Shown here piece after piece: positions 19,777 through 31,266 of a DNA stretch of 64,000 bases. The translations under genes were made by a program, and so were the position numbers. Within the stretch, counting starts at the first letter, position 1; each line of letters starts with the position of its first letter. The DNA is from Humulus lupulus (taxonomy: Eukaryota; Streptophyta; Magnoliopsida; Rosales; Cannabaceae), in assembly GCF_963169125.1 (NCBI RefSeq), contig NC_084797.1, positions 90,615,868 to 90,679,867 on the forward strand, written 5' to 3'. The notes beneath the pieces are model-generated. The model was not told where the DNA came from, ran no database searches, and saw nothing but the letters and a program-made list of their open reading frames with translations.

Positions 19777-22428
19777 ATGCCAGATTTGTGGGGAGGTGAA
19801 AGACCCATCGACGACGACCTTCTCGCCCAGCTGCTCGAGGGAGAAGAACAACCAGCTGACCGTGTCCACAAGATTCCTTTCTCGCGATCCTCTTCCAGAC
19901 CCCATCCTTCCTCTCCAATGGCCCGCTCCAAGTCTACTGGAAAGAAAAAACCTGAGTCCGAAAGCAACCCAAATTCTCCTGCCCAGCCTGATTCGCAGCT
20001 AGGGTTCCCTCGACCAGTGGTCGAGAAAATCTCGTTCCTGACCCTAATATCCAAACTAGGGCTCACCCTCGCCATCGGAATCCGCCCGATGTCGAGTGGT
20101 ATACTTCCCCAGCCAGTCTAGTGACCCCTCGAATGGTCGCTAACTACTTCAGAAAATTCCCCCTCACGGGGGTTACTATTATATGTCCTACCGCAGACCA
20201 GAGGGCTAACCTCCCAGGAGGAGCAAATAGCGCCTGGTCCCGGTATCACATCGAGGCGGGAGCTTACCTCCCTCTTCATCCCTTTTTCGTGGGGGTGGCC
20301 AATTATTTTGGTGTCGCCCCCTTCCAAATAACTCCAAATGGATATAGAATGTTGGCCGCACTCTATATCTTGTATAAACTTAACAAATGGCCAGAACCTT
20401 CGCCTCACGAGGTCAACTATCTTTTTGACCTTAAATCTAACCCCCAGCACAACGGGACGGGCTTCTTCCACTTCTGCCACCAGGAGACCGGCCGGACGTT
20501 CTTGAGTGGCACTACCCATATATCAAACGTGGGGCACTACAATAAGGAGTATTTCCTTACTCCAGACATAACCAGCAACAATTTGGCCTTCGAACGAGGA
20601 GGTAAGAGCTTGTCTTTGACTGGTCGATACTTTAACCTAAGGTGTCTCCTTTAATTTTTCTCAAACTGTAATCTGTTTTTGCAGGCCCTTGGTTACGTCC
20701 GACCCCAACACCAGACATGGTGTTGAGGTCCAACACTCTGGCCAGGACGTCTGACGCAGCAAAAAGTGTCAAGACCCTGGTAACTGAAACAAACTTGAGG
20801 CTGTCTGGCCTCCTGGCTCCTCGCCATGAAAATAGAGGGCCTGTGGTGGACGAAGCCACTGTCGAGGGGGTTCCCGAGCAGCAACCTCCTGTGCCTCCTC
20901 CCCGGAGGAGGCCAACGGGGGTTACAATCAGGGAACCCACGGGTAGCCCTTCCGCAGAAAAGCATTCTGCTCCCCAAGGCATGGGGAAAGAAAAGGCCAA
21001 AGAGCCTATTGTTGACTTGGGAGAATCTTCTGACGATAATGGTAAAGTTATTTCGCTTTTAAATGGTTTGCCAATTCCCTGTCACATGTTTGACGGGGAT
21101 GGTAACTTTACATATGCTCCAAATCTAGGGCCAGACTTCTTCATGCCAGATAATGAGTATATGACTAATAGAGTCAATAGTGTAGCGACCAGTAGTTGTA
21201 GCTCGGGTATTTACTTTGTTACCTCCTTTCAGTTGTATAACATACTTTCACCTGCCTCCTTTCTTATTAACTTGCTGTGTTTACCTACATACAGATATGT
21301 CTACTCCCAATATCTTCGACATGTACCAGGCCGAGGATGAAGAGGAGGCTCCTCAACTCCAACGGAAGCCTAAGAAGAGAACTGGTGAATCCAGCCGAGG
21401 CCCTCCAGCCAAGAAGGGTCGAACAGAAGACCTTCCTCAGGACGCGCCAACTGGGCAAAGTCCTGCGCCAACAGGGCAAACTTCTACCCCTCCTCCAGTT
21501 CTTTCCGAGTAGCAGACTCCCCCTGCCCCGTCGAAACCTCCAGCCGCGCCTGCCGGAGAGCAGCTTACTCGTGAAGAAGCTCTTGGGGCCAGACTCATGA
21601 GCCATGCCATTCGATCTGCCAGGGATCGTCTCGATCGCATTGGCAAAGGTGACCGTGTTAGGGCTGCAATGGTCGAAGCTGAAGACTTGCCAGTCGACCA
21701 GATCTTGAACAGGGCTCTGAACAAAATCTCCAACGTAAGTACTTCTTTGTATTTCAAGCTTTAGTCTTTTAGTCCTCATGATAAGTTCTAACTCCTTTTT
21801 GCTTTATTTACAGGCCTTACTGTCTACCACTACTGCTCGTACCCGAGCCCAGGCTTACCTCGAGCAGGCTAAGGCAAAGGCCATCGAGAGGTATCAGGTG
21901 AAGGCGGCCGAGGAGCTTTCGGCTGCTGAGGCCAGGCATGCCAAGGAGTTGGAGGCAATGGTCCGAGAGAGGGATGCAGCGGTGACTAAGCTGTTAAAGG
22001 CTAAAGCTGCGAAGAATGCAGCAGTCAAGTTGAGGCAGGAGTATCGAGATTTCAACCAAGCCCATCTTCGCGAAATCAAGCATTTGGGAGAGGTACTCAA
22101 GACTAAGGATGAGGCTATTGTCACTCTCGGGGGCAAGGTGAAGCAGTTGGAGCTTGACAACTCCAAGAATCTGGAAAAGTACAAGAGGACGACACTTCGA
22201 TGTTTCTATAATTTCTGGAAACATAATCAGGGTGCTGACTTTAGTTACCTTTCAGAGGAAGTCAGAACTGCTGAGTTGGCTCGATGCGCTGCCCAACTGG
22301 CCGAAGAGGAGGCAAGAGCTGCAACCTCTGCCTCTCCAAGCATCGCTGGTGTGGAAGAAGAAGGAGTTGTCGAGGACGCGACCAACCAGGATGCTGCCCA
22401 GGACCCTCCGGCCCCGAATGCCTCTTAG
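19777..22428 (+). pseudogene. Antisense accessory gene of element B, four coding exons
   Basis: Coding exons 19777-20601, 20685-21041, 21295-21734 and 21814-22428 keep phase across all three introns (donors GTAAGA, GTAAAG and GTAAGT; acceptors TTGCAG, ATACAG and TTACAG). The protein starts MPDLWGGERPIDDD, then has a globular domain (LVTPRMVANYFRKFPLTG; GVANYFGVAPFQITPNGYR; GFFHFCHQE) resembling the Transposase_28 / 'putative gypsy type transposon' family. A Pro/acidic linker with nuclear-signal-like KPKKRTGES follows, then a coiled coil (EELSAAEARHAKELEAM) and CFYNFWKHNQGADFSYL. Breaks: a frameshift near 20040-20075 and a TAG at 21510-21512. It is the best preserved of the three copies; function unknown. 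Confidence 0.8.
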
Positions 22429-22780
22429 AATTTTCTCTTATTTGTTTTCTTTCTTTTTGGATATACGACCCACGGGTCGTGATGTAAAGACAATAGTTTC
22501 TTTTTTAAACTTTGCTGCACGGGCAGTAAATCTTTTTTTCTTTTATTTGAACAGTTACATCCAAGCAGCGATGCTTGCGGTGTAAAAGCTTAAATCTTGA
22601 TGCTATAATATCTTTATTTATTATAACATTTGTCCGAATGACCGAACTTAGCATAGTACTTTGGCATGATTTAACAAAACCTAAATTTTGAAAAATACTC
22701 TAAGTACTGTAGCATGCTTTCACTCATTTTGTTCATGTGCTTACATACCTTGAGAGTATGCTTTGCTATCGATGTGCCTT
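22429..22780. other. Non-coding zone between convergent genes in B
   Basis: It lies downstream of the accessory gene stop and holds a short hairpin, ACGACCC-AC-GGGTCGT, at about 22464-22479, plus T-rich runs that may carry polyadenylation signals. No ORF. Confidence 0.4.
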
Positions 22781-22782
22781 AT

Positions 22783-22827
22783 ATGCCCCCCAAGTGATCG
22801 AGGAGCTTTTAGGTCCTTGGTCACTTG
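22783..22827 (-). other. Hairpin with internal polypurine-like tract, element B
   Basis: On the + strand arms 22791-22803 (CAAGTGATCGAGG) and 22815-22827 (CCTTGGTCACTTG) pair at 11 of 13 positions around an 11-nt loop, preceded by ATATGCCCCC. Read as element sense (minus) this is a hairpin leading into ACTTGGGGGGCATAT, about 310 bp after the pol stop. It is nearly identical to 8901-8946 in A. Confidence 0.62.
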
Positions 22828-23134
22828 CCTTGACCATGGCCTGTTCGAACATTCCTGTTCGTGTAAAAAATGATACTTGTAATACAGCAAAACAACACAC
22901 GTAATGAACAAATACTTGCAAATGTAAATTCACAAAGGTTGGCAAGAATGACTGGCAGCGCACAGTCCCTTATAATCTCGTATTAAAAATGGACTAAACA
23001 TGTCTTTACGAGTGATTCTATGATAGAACCTTACATATACGAGCAGTTAGCCATACAGCGTGGCTAACCCTCTTTGCAAAACTTGTAAAAAATTAAAAAT
23101 CTTTACACAAGCCAGTCCTTTAAAAAGGACTGTT

Positions 23135-24289
23135 TTATTGATAATACTTGCGCAGGTGTTCTCCATTCCAGTAACGTGGAACGAGATCTCCGTTTAAGCG
23201 TGCAAGTTTGTATGTGCCTGGGTGAAGGACTTCTTCAATCTGGTAAGGTCCTTCCCAATTAGGTCCGAGCACTCCAGCAGTGGGGTCGCGGGTATTTAAG
23301 AAAACTCGTCGTAGCACTAAGTCACCGACGTTGAATTTTCTTTCTTTAACTTTGGAGTTAAAGTACCGGGCAACTTTTTGCTGGTAAGCAGCAACTCGGA
23401 GTTGAGATTTCTCTCACATCTCGTCGATTGTGTCTAGGGAGTCCATCATTAGTTGGCTGTTCTGATCCTGGTCGTAAGTTAAGCGCCGATGTGAGGGGGG
23501 ATCTAACTCGACAGGAAACATGGCCTCATATCCATAGGCCAAGGAAAATGGGGTATGGCCTGTTGCTGTTCGGTGGGACGTTCTATACGACCATAGGACT
23601 TCAGGCAGCTGCTCTGGCCATGCTCCTTTAGCTTCTTCAAGTCTCTTCTTCAGGGTGTCTTTAAGAGTTTTGTTCACGGCTTCTACTTGCCCATTCGATT
23701 GGGGGTGTGCGACTGAAGAAAAGCTTTTAATAACTCCATGCCTTTCGCAAAAATCGATGAATAAGTCGTTGTCAAACTGGGTCCCGTTGTCTGTAACTAT
23801 CTTCCTGGGCAGACCATACCGGCATACAATGTTCTTGATGACGAAGTCAAGAACTTTCTTGGTCGTGATGGTTGCGAGTGGTTCAGCTTCGGCCCATTTG
23901 GTGAAGTAATCAACCGCCACAACTGCGTATTTTACTCCGCCTTTCCCTGTAGGCAGGGATCCAATCAAATCTATCCCCCATACTGCGAAAGGCCACAGGC
24001 TCTACATCTTTTTTAGTTCATTTGGAGCTGCTCGTGGAATCTTGGAGAACCTTTGACATTTGTCGCATCTTCGTACATACTCCATCGAATCCTCGTTCAT
24101 TGTTGGCCAGAAGTAGCCTTGCCTTAGAATCTTTTTCGCCAAACTTTGCCCCCCAGCGTGATCCCCGCAGAAGCCTTCATGCACCTCCTTCATGAGTTCC
24201 TTAGCTTTTTCTGGTGTAACGCACCTGAGTAGTGGCATTGAATATCCTCTTCGGTACATAACACCATCGACCAGTATGTACTTAGCGGC
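23135..24289 (-). pseudogene. Element B integrase
   Basis: Integrase joins element DNA to the host chromosome. The zinc-binding HHCC domain is present (HEGFCGDHAGGQSLAKKI to RRCDKCQRF). The catalytic core carries the D,D,E triad (VWGIDLIG, IVTDNGTQFD, NGQVEAVNKTLK). The C-terminal region ends LVPRYWNGEHLRKYYQ at TGA 23135-23137. In-frame stops lie at 24290 (TGA, at the boundary with RNase H), 24002 (TAG) and 23414 (TGA; D has Arg there). No frameshift is seen, so the core is otherwise whole. Confidence 0.88.
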
Positions 24290-26442
24290 TCACCTTTGCA
24301 GATTTCTGGCTTTGTTTCTATCTGCTGGCAGTGTACCATTCGTCAGATACTCCAAGTAAGGCGCCATCCATGTATCTTCTAGACGAATCTCCATATTGGC
24401 CTCGACCGCTTCTATGCTCGGCTTATTCAGTCTTTCTACTGGAACTATGTTCAAGGTGTCTGCATCCTTTGCGCTTGCGAGTTTAGCCAGGGCGTCTGCA
24501 TTCGAATTCTGGTCTCGCGGAATTTGTTGGAGGGTGTACTTTGTAAACTGGGCTAGCAAATCCTTCGTTTTATTCAGGTAGGCCATCATCTTTAAGCCTC
24601 GTGCTTGATATTCTCCCAGGACTTGATTCACGACTAGCTGTGAGTCACTATAAATATCAAGCTTCTTTATGCTCGTATCTTTGGCCATTCTCAATCCAGC
24701 GAGGAGGCTTCGTATTCTGCTTCATTATTTGATGCGGTGAAGTCGAACCTGATTGCGCAGTGAAATTGATGCCCTTCAGGCGTTATCAATATCACTCCCG
24801 CTCCAGCGTGGGATTCGTTGGATGAACCATCCATGAATAGCTTCCACGAAGGAGTTTTGTCTTGAGGCATGGGCACTTCAGGCTGTTTGCACTGCTCACT
24901 GTCTGGGAGTTCGGTGAACTCCGCAACAAGATTGGCCAAGACTTGTCCCTTTATTGCTGTTCGTGGTGAATAAGTTATATCGAACTGCCCTAGTTCGACT
25001 GCCCATTTTAACAATCGCCCAGCCGCCTCAGGTTTTTGGAGGACTTGCCGAAGGGGCTGGTCGGTTAGAACTGTGATAGGATGGGCTTGGAAGTAAGGAC
25101 ACAACTTCCTGGAGGCTAGTATTAAGCAATATGCTAACCTTTCGATTGGCAGATATCTTAATTCTGCACCGATTAGCCTCTTGCTGACATAGTAGACTGC
25201 TTTCTGTACGCCCTCCTCTTCCCGTACAAGTACCGCACTAGCAGCAACTTCAGTAATAGCCAGATAAATAAACAGAGTTTCTCCTTCGATCGGTTTTGAC
25301 AAGATGGGAGGTTGCGCCATATGAGCTTTCAAGGCCTGGAATGCTTGCTCGCAGTCTCCCGTCCATTCAAACTTCTTATTGCCCCTGAGTAGATTGAAGA
25401 AAGGGACACATTTGTCAGTTGATTTCGAGATGAATCTACTCAGGGCAGCGATCCTTCCGGTCAAACTTTGTACATCCTTGATCTTCTCCGGCGACTTCAT
25501 GTCGATCAGGGCTTTTATCTTGTTAGGGTTGGCCTCGATTCCCCTTGAATTTACTATAAACCCCAAAAACTTCCCTGATCCGACTCCAAAGGAACATTTG
25601 AGGGGATTCAACTTCATCTGGTACTTGTTTAACACATCAAAGCACTCTTGTAGATCCTTCACATGTCCTTCTGCCTTTTTAGACTTTACCAGCATGTCAT
25701 CCACATATACCTCCATGTTCGCACCGATCAGCTCCTTAAACATGTGGTTGACTAGCCATTGGTAAGTCGCACCTGCGTTTTTCAGTCCAAAGGGCATGAC
25801 TTTGTAACAGTATAAGCCCGTATCGGTCCGAAAGCTGGTGTGATCCTCGTCAGGGGGATGCATGCTAATCTAGTTGTAGCCCGAATATGCATCCATGAAC
25901 GAGAGGATCTCATGTCCTGCAGTCGCATCGACCAGCTGGTCGATTCTTGGGAGTGGGAAGCAGTCTTTTGGGCAGGCTTTATTGAGGTCTGTAAAATCCA
26001 CACAGGTCTGCCACTTGCCGTTAGGCTTGGGGACCAGCACCGGATTTGAGACCCACGATGGATAAAACGCCACCCTGATAAACCCATTCTCCTTAAGTCT
26101 TTCGACTTCTTCTTTCAAGGCTCTTGATCTATCTTTATCGAGCAGCCTTCTTTTTTGTTGCACGGGTGGAAAAGTTTTATCTATGTTCAAGACATGGCTG
26201 ATTACCGCAGGATCTATCCCCACCATGTCTTTGTGCGACCAGGCGAAAACTTCTTGGTTTTTCCGCAAGAATTCCACCAGTGCATGCTTCGTGGTAGGTT
26301 CTAAGTTTTTCCCAACCTTCACGACTCTGGTCGGGTCTTCTTTGTCGAGTTGGACCTGATCCAGGTCCTCGACGGGTCCAACATTCTCTTCAAAATCCCC
26401 AAAGCGAGGATCCAAATCTCCATCCTCACTTTGGGCAACACC
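24290..26442 (-). pseudogene. Element B reverse transcriptase and RNase H
   Basis: RT copies the RNA genome and RNase H degrades it. After an acidic connector the RT shows KNLEPTTKHALVEFLRKN, CVDFTDLNKACPKDCFP and FMDAYSGYN. The active site YVDDMLVKSKK is intact (25690-25707). RNase H starts at KLFMDGSSNE and keeps EAEYEA and DSQLVVNQ as its acidic residues. A TAG at 25870-25872 replaces the Gln seen in C and D (YSGYNQ). A 1-nt deletion near 24708 shifts the frame inside RNase H, which then continues in the new frame to 24290. Confidence 0.88.
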
Positions 26443-29382
26443 CTATTTGGTGACTTCACCACCTGATTGGGCTTTCGTATCTACTGCCATCTGCAATCGG
26501 TCTGGGGTGGTGCTCCTCGACGTTCCACTTTTTGCCTTTGTGATCGAGGCGTTGTAGCACTCCCTGGCTTCCCTTTGTTTTCCTAAAATGCGTCCTACCC
26601 CCGCGTCCGTTGGGAACTTCATGGCTAGGTGCCACATAGAGATGACAGCCCGTAGATCAACCAGTATGGGCCTTCCGATAACGGCGTTGTACGCCAAAGG
26701 ACAATCGACCACTACAAAAGTGGCGAGTAATGTCCTTGTTGCAAGCGTTGTACCCGTCGTTACTGGAAGCTTGATCATTCCGGTCGGGGCGAGTCCTTCT
26801 CCAGAGAAGCCATATATCGTCTGATTGCAGGGCTCCAAGTCCTTTACGGACAATTTCATGCGTTCCAATGTTGACTTATACATGATGTTCACTGAACTTC
26901 CTGTATCGACTAGTACCCTCTTTACCATCATATTGGCCATCTGGATGTCCACGACCAGCGGATCGGAATGTGGGAACCGGACGTGTTGGGCATCGCCATT
27001 AGAGAAGGTTATCTCACCTTCCTCTGACCGAGCCTTTTTTGGTGCACAGTCCTCCACAGTCATCATCTCGATGTCCTGGTCGTGGCGCAGAGTTCGAGCA
27101 TATCGTTCTCTGGCCTTTCCGCTATTTCCCGCGAGGTGCGGGCCTCCACAGATGGTTAAGAGTGTTCCAGCCACGGGGGCAAGCTGTAATGGTGGCGAGC
27201 GTTGGCGTGTGGAAGCCTGCTCGTTGCCACCTGGAGCTTCTCGTTGGGAATTTCCTGAGGCCCATACGTATCTTCTCAAGTGTCCTTGTCTAATAAGGAA
27301 CTCGATTTCGTCTTTTAACTGGTTGCATTCATTAGTGTCATGTCCGTAGTCATTATGGTAACGACAGAACTTGGTAGTGTCTCTTTTCGAAATGTCCTTT
27401 CGAATGGGTCCAGGTTTCTTGTAAGGCACACTAGAGCTTGTGGCCTGGTAAAACTCTCCCCGAGACTCAACGAGGGTAGTGTAGTTAGTGAACCTAGGTT
27501 CATAACGATTACCCTTGGCTCGTTTGTTGTCGGAGGTGGAAGGCTCGTTATACGGCCGTTCTCCACCATTCTTGCCATTACCGTTGCCGTTTCTGTTGCC
27601 TTTGCCGTTGTCATTAGGTTTGGAACCATTGGCGGCTTTGGCGGGTTCAGCGGCCTTCTTACCCTTATCCGAGGGTTTTCCATCATCAGCAATGGCCTCT
27701 TCGAGCTTGATGTAACGATCAGCTCGGTCCAAGAACTCCTGGGTTGTTCTAACTCCTTCCTTTCGGAGACTTTTCCAGCGGGGAGAGCAACGTTTAACCC
27801 CTGCGGTAATGGCCATCATCTTGCCTTCATCTCCGACTATTTTTGCTCCAGCTGCCGCTCGCATAAAGCGCTGGACATAATCCTTCACTGACTCCCCGTC
27901 CTGCTGGCGAATTTCGACTAGCTGGTTTGCTTCGGTTGGGTGCACACGACCCGCATAGAACTGTCCGTAGAACTCCCTTACGAACATTTCCCAGGAAACT
28001 ATGCTTGCAGGCGGGAACTTAAAGAACCACTCCTGCGCTGCTTCAGAAAGTGTTGCAGGGAAGATCCTGCACCGAGCGTCTTCGGACACTTTCTGAATGT
28101 CCATCTGAATCTCAAACATATTCACATGCGAGACTGGGTCCCCATATCCATCAAAGTTTGGGAGCGTAGGCATCTTGAATTTGCTGGGAGTTTCGGCGTT
28201 AGCTATCCTTTGGACGAAAGGAGTGCCTTTCCTCCTATCGTGGTCGATGTAAGAAGTCCTTCCTCCGACCAGCTGCTGAACAGCCTGGTTGAGTGCGTCT
28301 ATCTGGGCCTGCACTGCGGTAGGAATCGCGGTGGCCTCTGTTGCTGGGGGGACGTTCTCGCCGTGCCTCTCGCGGTGATCATTGAGTACATCTCTCAGGT
28401 CCTCTTCTCTTCTTCGCTGCTCGCTACCACCAAGCCGGTTGAAGACATTATTTTGTCTGGGCTGCCCCCCAGCGTCCTGCCTATTTGGTTGGTCATCTTG
28501 AGGTACTTGGCTCCTGCTTTTACCTCTTTCTCCATTCCTCCCACCGGCATTTCCCTTGCCTGAGTCAGCCTCATTGTATCCGTGGCCATCTCTGAACCTC
28601 GACTGGCTGTGGTGAGATCGACTGTTTCCTCGATGCACGTCCCTGGCTGAACCATCCCGAGCGTTAGAGGGTGGTCTGCGCTGGTCGTGGTGTCCCCGTG
28701 CACCATCGCGCCGTGGGGGGCCCCGGACCGCAGAGCCTAACTCTGAGTCTCTCCTGTTGCCAGGAGGGTACTGACCTCTGTTCGGTAGGTTCGGCCCATC
28801 ATCCCTATGGCGTCTAGGGCTGCAAGGCCGATGCTCGGCTCTATTCTGCCTCTGTTGCGGGGGATTACCCCGAGTAGCTTGGGATGGTGGCTGCGCCTCA
28901 GGATCCTGTGGGACATCGTCATGGGGCACCTGAGGCTGCTCGGGCCTTTGCGGACTCGAAGGCTGAATCGGTGGGCTCGGATTAGGACCCCTCTGGGGTG
29001 GCCCATTCACCGGTTGGTCAGGCTGCGAGGCAGGTGCAACCTAATTTCTAGCCAACAGCAAGGCTGCCTCAAGGGCTGCCATGGCTTCGTTCTGGCGGCG
29101 GTCAACCTCCGCTTGCCTTTCGCTCAATTCCGTGCGCTGCCATTCAATCTCCTGCTGTTGCTGCGCCATAACTTCAGCGGCAGTCTCCTGACTGGCCCTC
29201 AGATTAGCCAGCTCTTCCTGCAACGCGCCTAGAGTACTCTTCAGCGTTGCATCATCCATTTCCTCCTCTTCAAAATCCAGTTGTGGCTCATCCTCCGCCA
29301 TGCTTGTAGGAGGAGGAGGAGGTGGTGGGTTTGATGGTGCAGCGGCAGTCGCCTGCCCAGTTTTCTTTCCTGCTTTCGCCAT
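26443..29382 (-). pseudogene. gag: Element B gag and protease
   Basis: I start at the ATG at 29382 (MAKAGKKTGQ) just inside the PBS. A poly-Pro and acidic stretch and a coiled coil (about residues 45-110) reach a TAG at 29041-29043; the frame then runs 855 codons. It has an Arg/Gly/Pro-rich disordered part, the gag core (FKMPTLPNFDGYGDPVSHVN to YGQF), a Lys/Asn/Gly linker, a Tat-type knuckle (CRYHNDYGHDTNECNQLKD) and an aspartic protease with the canonical LVDTGSSVN at about 26892-26906. A TAG at 26443-26445 separates it from RT in the same frame. Antisense open frames here are shadows. Confidence 0.88.
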
Positions 29383-29409
29383 TAGTTTTCTTAACAGCAA
29401 TAAATCAAT

Positions 29410-29427
29410 CTCTCAATGAAAGCACCA
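29410..29427 (-). other. Primer binding site of element B
   Basis: On the minus strand TGGTGCTTTCATTGAGAG follows the 5' LTR after three bases; it is the same PBS as in A, C and D. Confidence 0.78.
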
Positions 29428-29430
29428 GAA

Positions 29431-30018
29431 TGTTGACCCAAGATTTGGCCAACTGACACGGAGTCAAAACGTGATTGATATGAATGAATATATAGAGAAG
29501 AACGTAATGACAAAAGTAAACAAAACACAGTAATTTATAGTGGTTCGGCCCCAGGATCTGGTAATGACCTACGTCCACTTAGACTGATATTGATATAAGA
29601 ATCAGAAGAGTGATCAAAGAACTAGGGTTCAATGAGTTTCACTAACCTCTGAAGAACAATACAAGTTTACTAGAAGAATTACTATAGTTTCGAATGATTC
29701 AAAAGCCAAAAGTCCCTCCCTTGAGCTATCTCTTGCTATTTATAGGCTCAAGAGGGGTTACAAAAGATTGTTACAGATATTCTCCCCTGAATCATCGGGT
29801 ACTCAGGAGATTGAGTGAGATAAATTCGGGGTTCATAAAGATCTTCCCATAAATTTTTCCTTGTATACGGAACCATCGACCAGACTGGTCGCGATTAAGA
29901 CGGGCTTGCCCTGCTTCTACTGTGTCTTCTGGTCGATACTCTAGCAGACCCTTCCAGGTGTCAGCCACGTGTCCAGGGATTACTTGCCACGTCATCAATG
30001 CTAATTTATTGGATAACA
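29431..30018 (-). repeat. 5' LTR of element B
   Basis: It pairs with 18344-18931. On the minus strand a TATA box TATAAATAG (29736-29744) lies about mid-LTR. The TSD GGAAC follows at 30019-30023. Confidence 0.93.
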
Positions 30019-31066
30019 GGAACCTAGTCGTATCCAGGGTTTTTAATTAAAACTTAGTTCGTGTTAGTTTTATTGACACCTCGCATTTTTTAGAAAAACA
30101 CTGGTTAATCAATTTTACCAACTTCTAAGTTTCGGAACTTGGTTGTATCCAGGATATTTAATTAAAACTTAATTCGTGTTAGTTTTATTGACACCTCGCA
30201 TTTTTTAGAAAAACACTGGTTAATCAATTTTACCAACTTCTAAGTTACGAAACCTGGTTGTATCCAGGATATTTAATTAAAACTTAGTTCATGTTAGTTT
30301 TATTGACACCTCGCGTTTTTTAGAAAAACATTGATTAATCAATTTTACCAACTTCTAAGTTTTGGAACTTGGTCGTATCCAGGGTTTTTATTTAAAACTT
30401 AGTCCGTGTTAGTTTTATTAACACCTCGCATTTTTTAGAAAAACATTGGTTAATCAATTTTACCAACTTCTAAGTTTCGGAACCTGGTTGTATCCAGGAT
30501 ATTTAATTAAAACTTAGTTTGTGTTAGTTTTATTGACACCTCGCCTTTTTTAGAAAAACACCGGTTAATCAATTTTACCAACTTCTAAGTTTCGGAACCT
30601 GGTCGTATCCAGGGTTTTTATTTAAAAATTAGTCCGTGTTAGTTTTATTGACACCTCGCGTTTTTTAGAAAAACACTGGTTAATCAATTTTACCAACTTC
30701 TAAGTTTCGGAACCTGGTTGTATCCAGGATATTTAATTAAAACTTAGTTCATGTTAGTTTTATTGACACCTCGTGTTTTTTAGAAAAACACTGGTTAATC
30801 AATTTTACCAACTTCTAAGTTTCGGAACCTGGTCGTATCCAGGGTTTTTATTTAAAACTTAGTCCATGTTAGTTTTATTGACACCTCGCGTTTTTTTAGA
30901 AAAACACTGGTTAATCAATTTTACCAACTTCTAAGTTTTGAAACCTAGTTGTATCCAGGATATTTAATTAAAACTTAGTTCGTGTTAGTTTTATTGACAC
31001 CTCGCACTTTTTAGAAGAACACTGGTTAATCAATTTTACCAACTTCTAAGTTATGGAACCTGGTTC
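30019..31066. repeat. 115-bp tandem array of element D
   Basis: About nine head-to-tail units of 115 bp each begin GGAACCTGGT and contain TATCCAGG, a TTTAATTAAAACTTAGT stretch, TTATTGACACCTCGC and TTAATCAATTTTACCAAC. Units begin near 30019, 30134, 30249, 30364, 30479, 30594, 30709, 30823 and 30939. The array continues to the left of element B. It lies between the convergent pol and accessory genes, the variable 3' region known to spawn satellites in Tat elements. Confidence 0.92.
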
Positions 31067-31073
31067 TCAGGTT

Positions 31074-31139
31074 ATATGCCCCCCAAGTAATCAGGAAGTT
31101 CCCATCCAAACTTCTAAGTTATGGACTTTCTGGGTTACT
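31074..31139 (-). other. Hairpin with internal polypurine-like tract, element D
   Basis: On the + strand ATATGCCCCCCAAGTAATCA (from 31074) contains a left arm AAGTAATCAGGAAG that can pair with CTTTCTGGGTTACTT (about 31125-31139). Compared with A and B, the GTGA/TCAC pairing has become GTAA/TTAC, so base pairing is kept. It lies about 130-190 bp past the pol stop. Confidence 0.5.
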
Positions 31140-31266
31140 TTTGACCAACGCCACCATCCAAACTAACACGCAGATGAAACCATACAAAGATACAAATATA
31201 CCATAATTTTTCTTTCTTAAATTAAATGGTTTTTATAATCGAGTCTTACATAGACAGGTGGTTTGA

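Larger units (their letters stand above)
18344..30018 (-). mobile_element. Element B: near-complete Tat-lineage Ty3/gypsy element
   Basis: An 11,675-bp element has 588-bp LTRs at 18344-18931 and 29431-30018 and the TSD GGAAC. On the minus strand it has PBS, gag, protease, RT, RNase H and integrase in gypsy order. A spliced accessory gene on the + strand (19777-22428) lies between pol and the 3' LTR. I count about 12 LTR mismatches by eye (about 2 percent). The polyprotein is one frame broken by six stops and one 1-nt deletion. It sits inside the tandem array of D, so it is younger than D. LTR start, gag and PPT resemble element A. Confidence 0.92.

Noticed and set aside
26825..28563. Long + strand open frames opposite gag of B (26825-27349, 27340-27891, 27940-28563)
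   Set aside because: They are shadows of the 855-codon minus-strand gag/protease frame; no protein motif, and codon pattern follows the minus strand.
18344..30018. Endogenous pararetrovirus instead of LTR element
   Set aside because: LTRs, TSD, PBS, PPT and an integrase with the D,D,E triad are present; no movement-protein motif is seen.
30019..31066. CRISPR-like regular repeats
   Set aside because: Units are 115 bp head-to-tail with no unique spacers; this is a tandem array in a plant retrotransposon.
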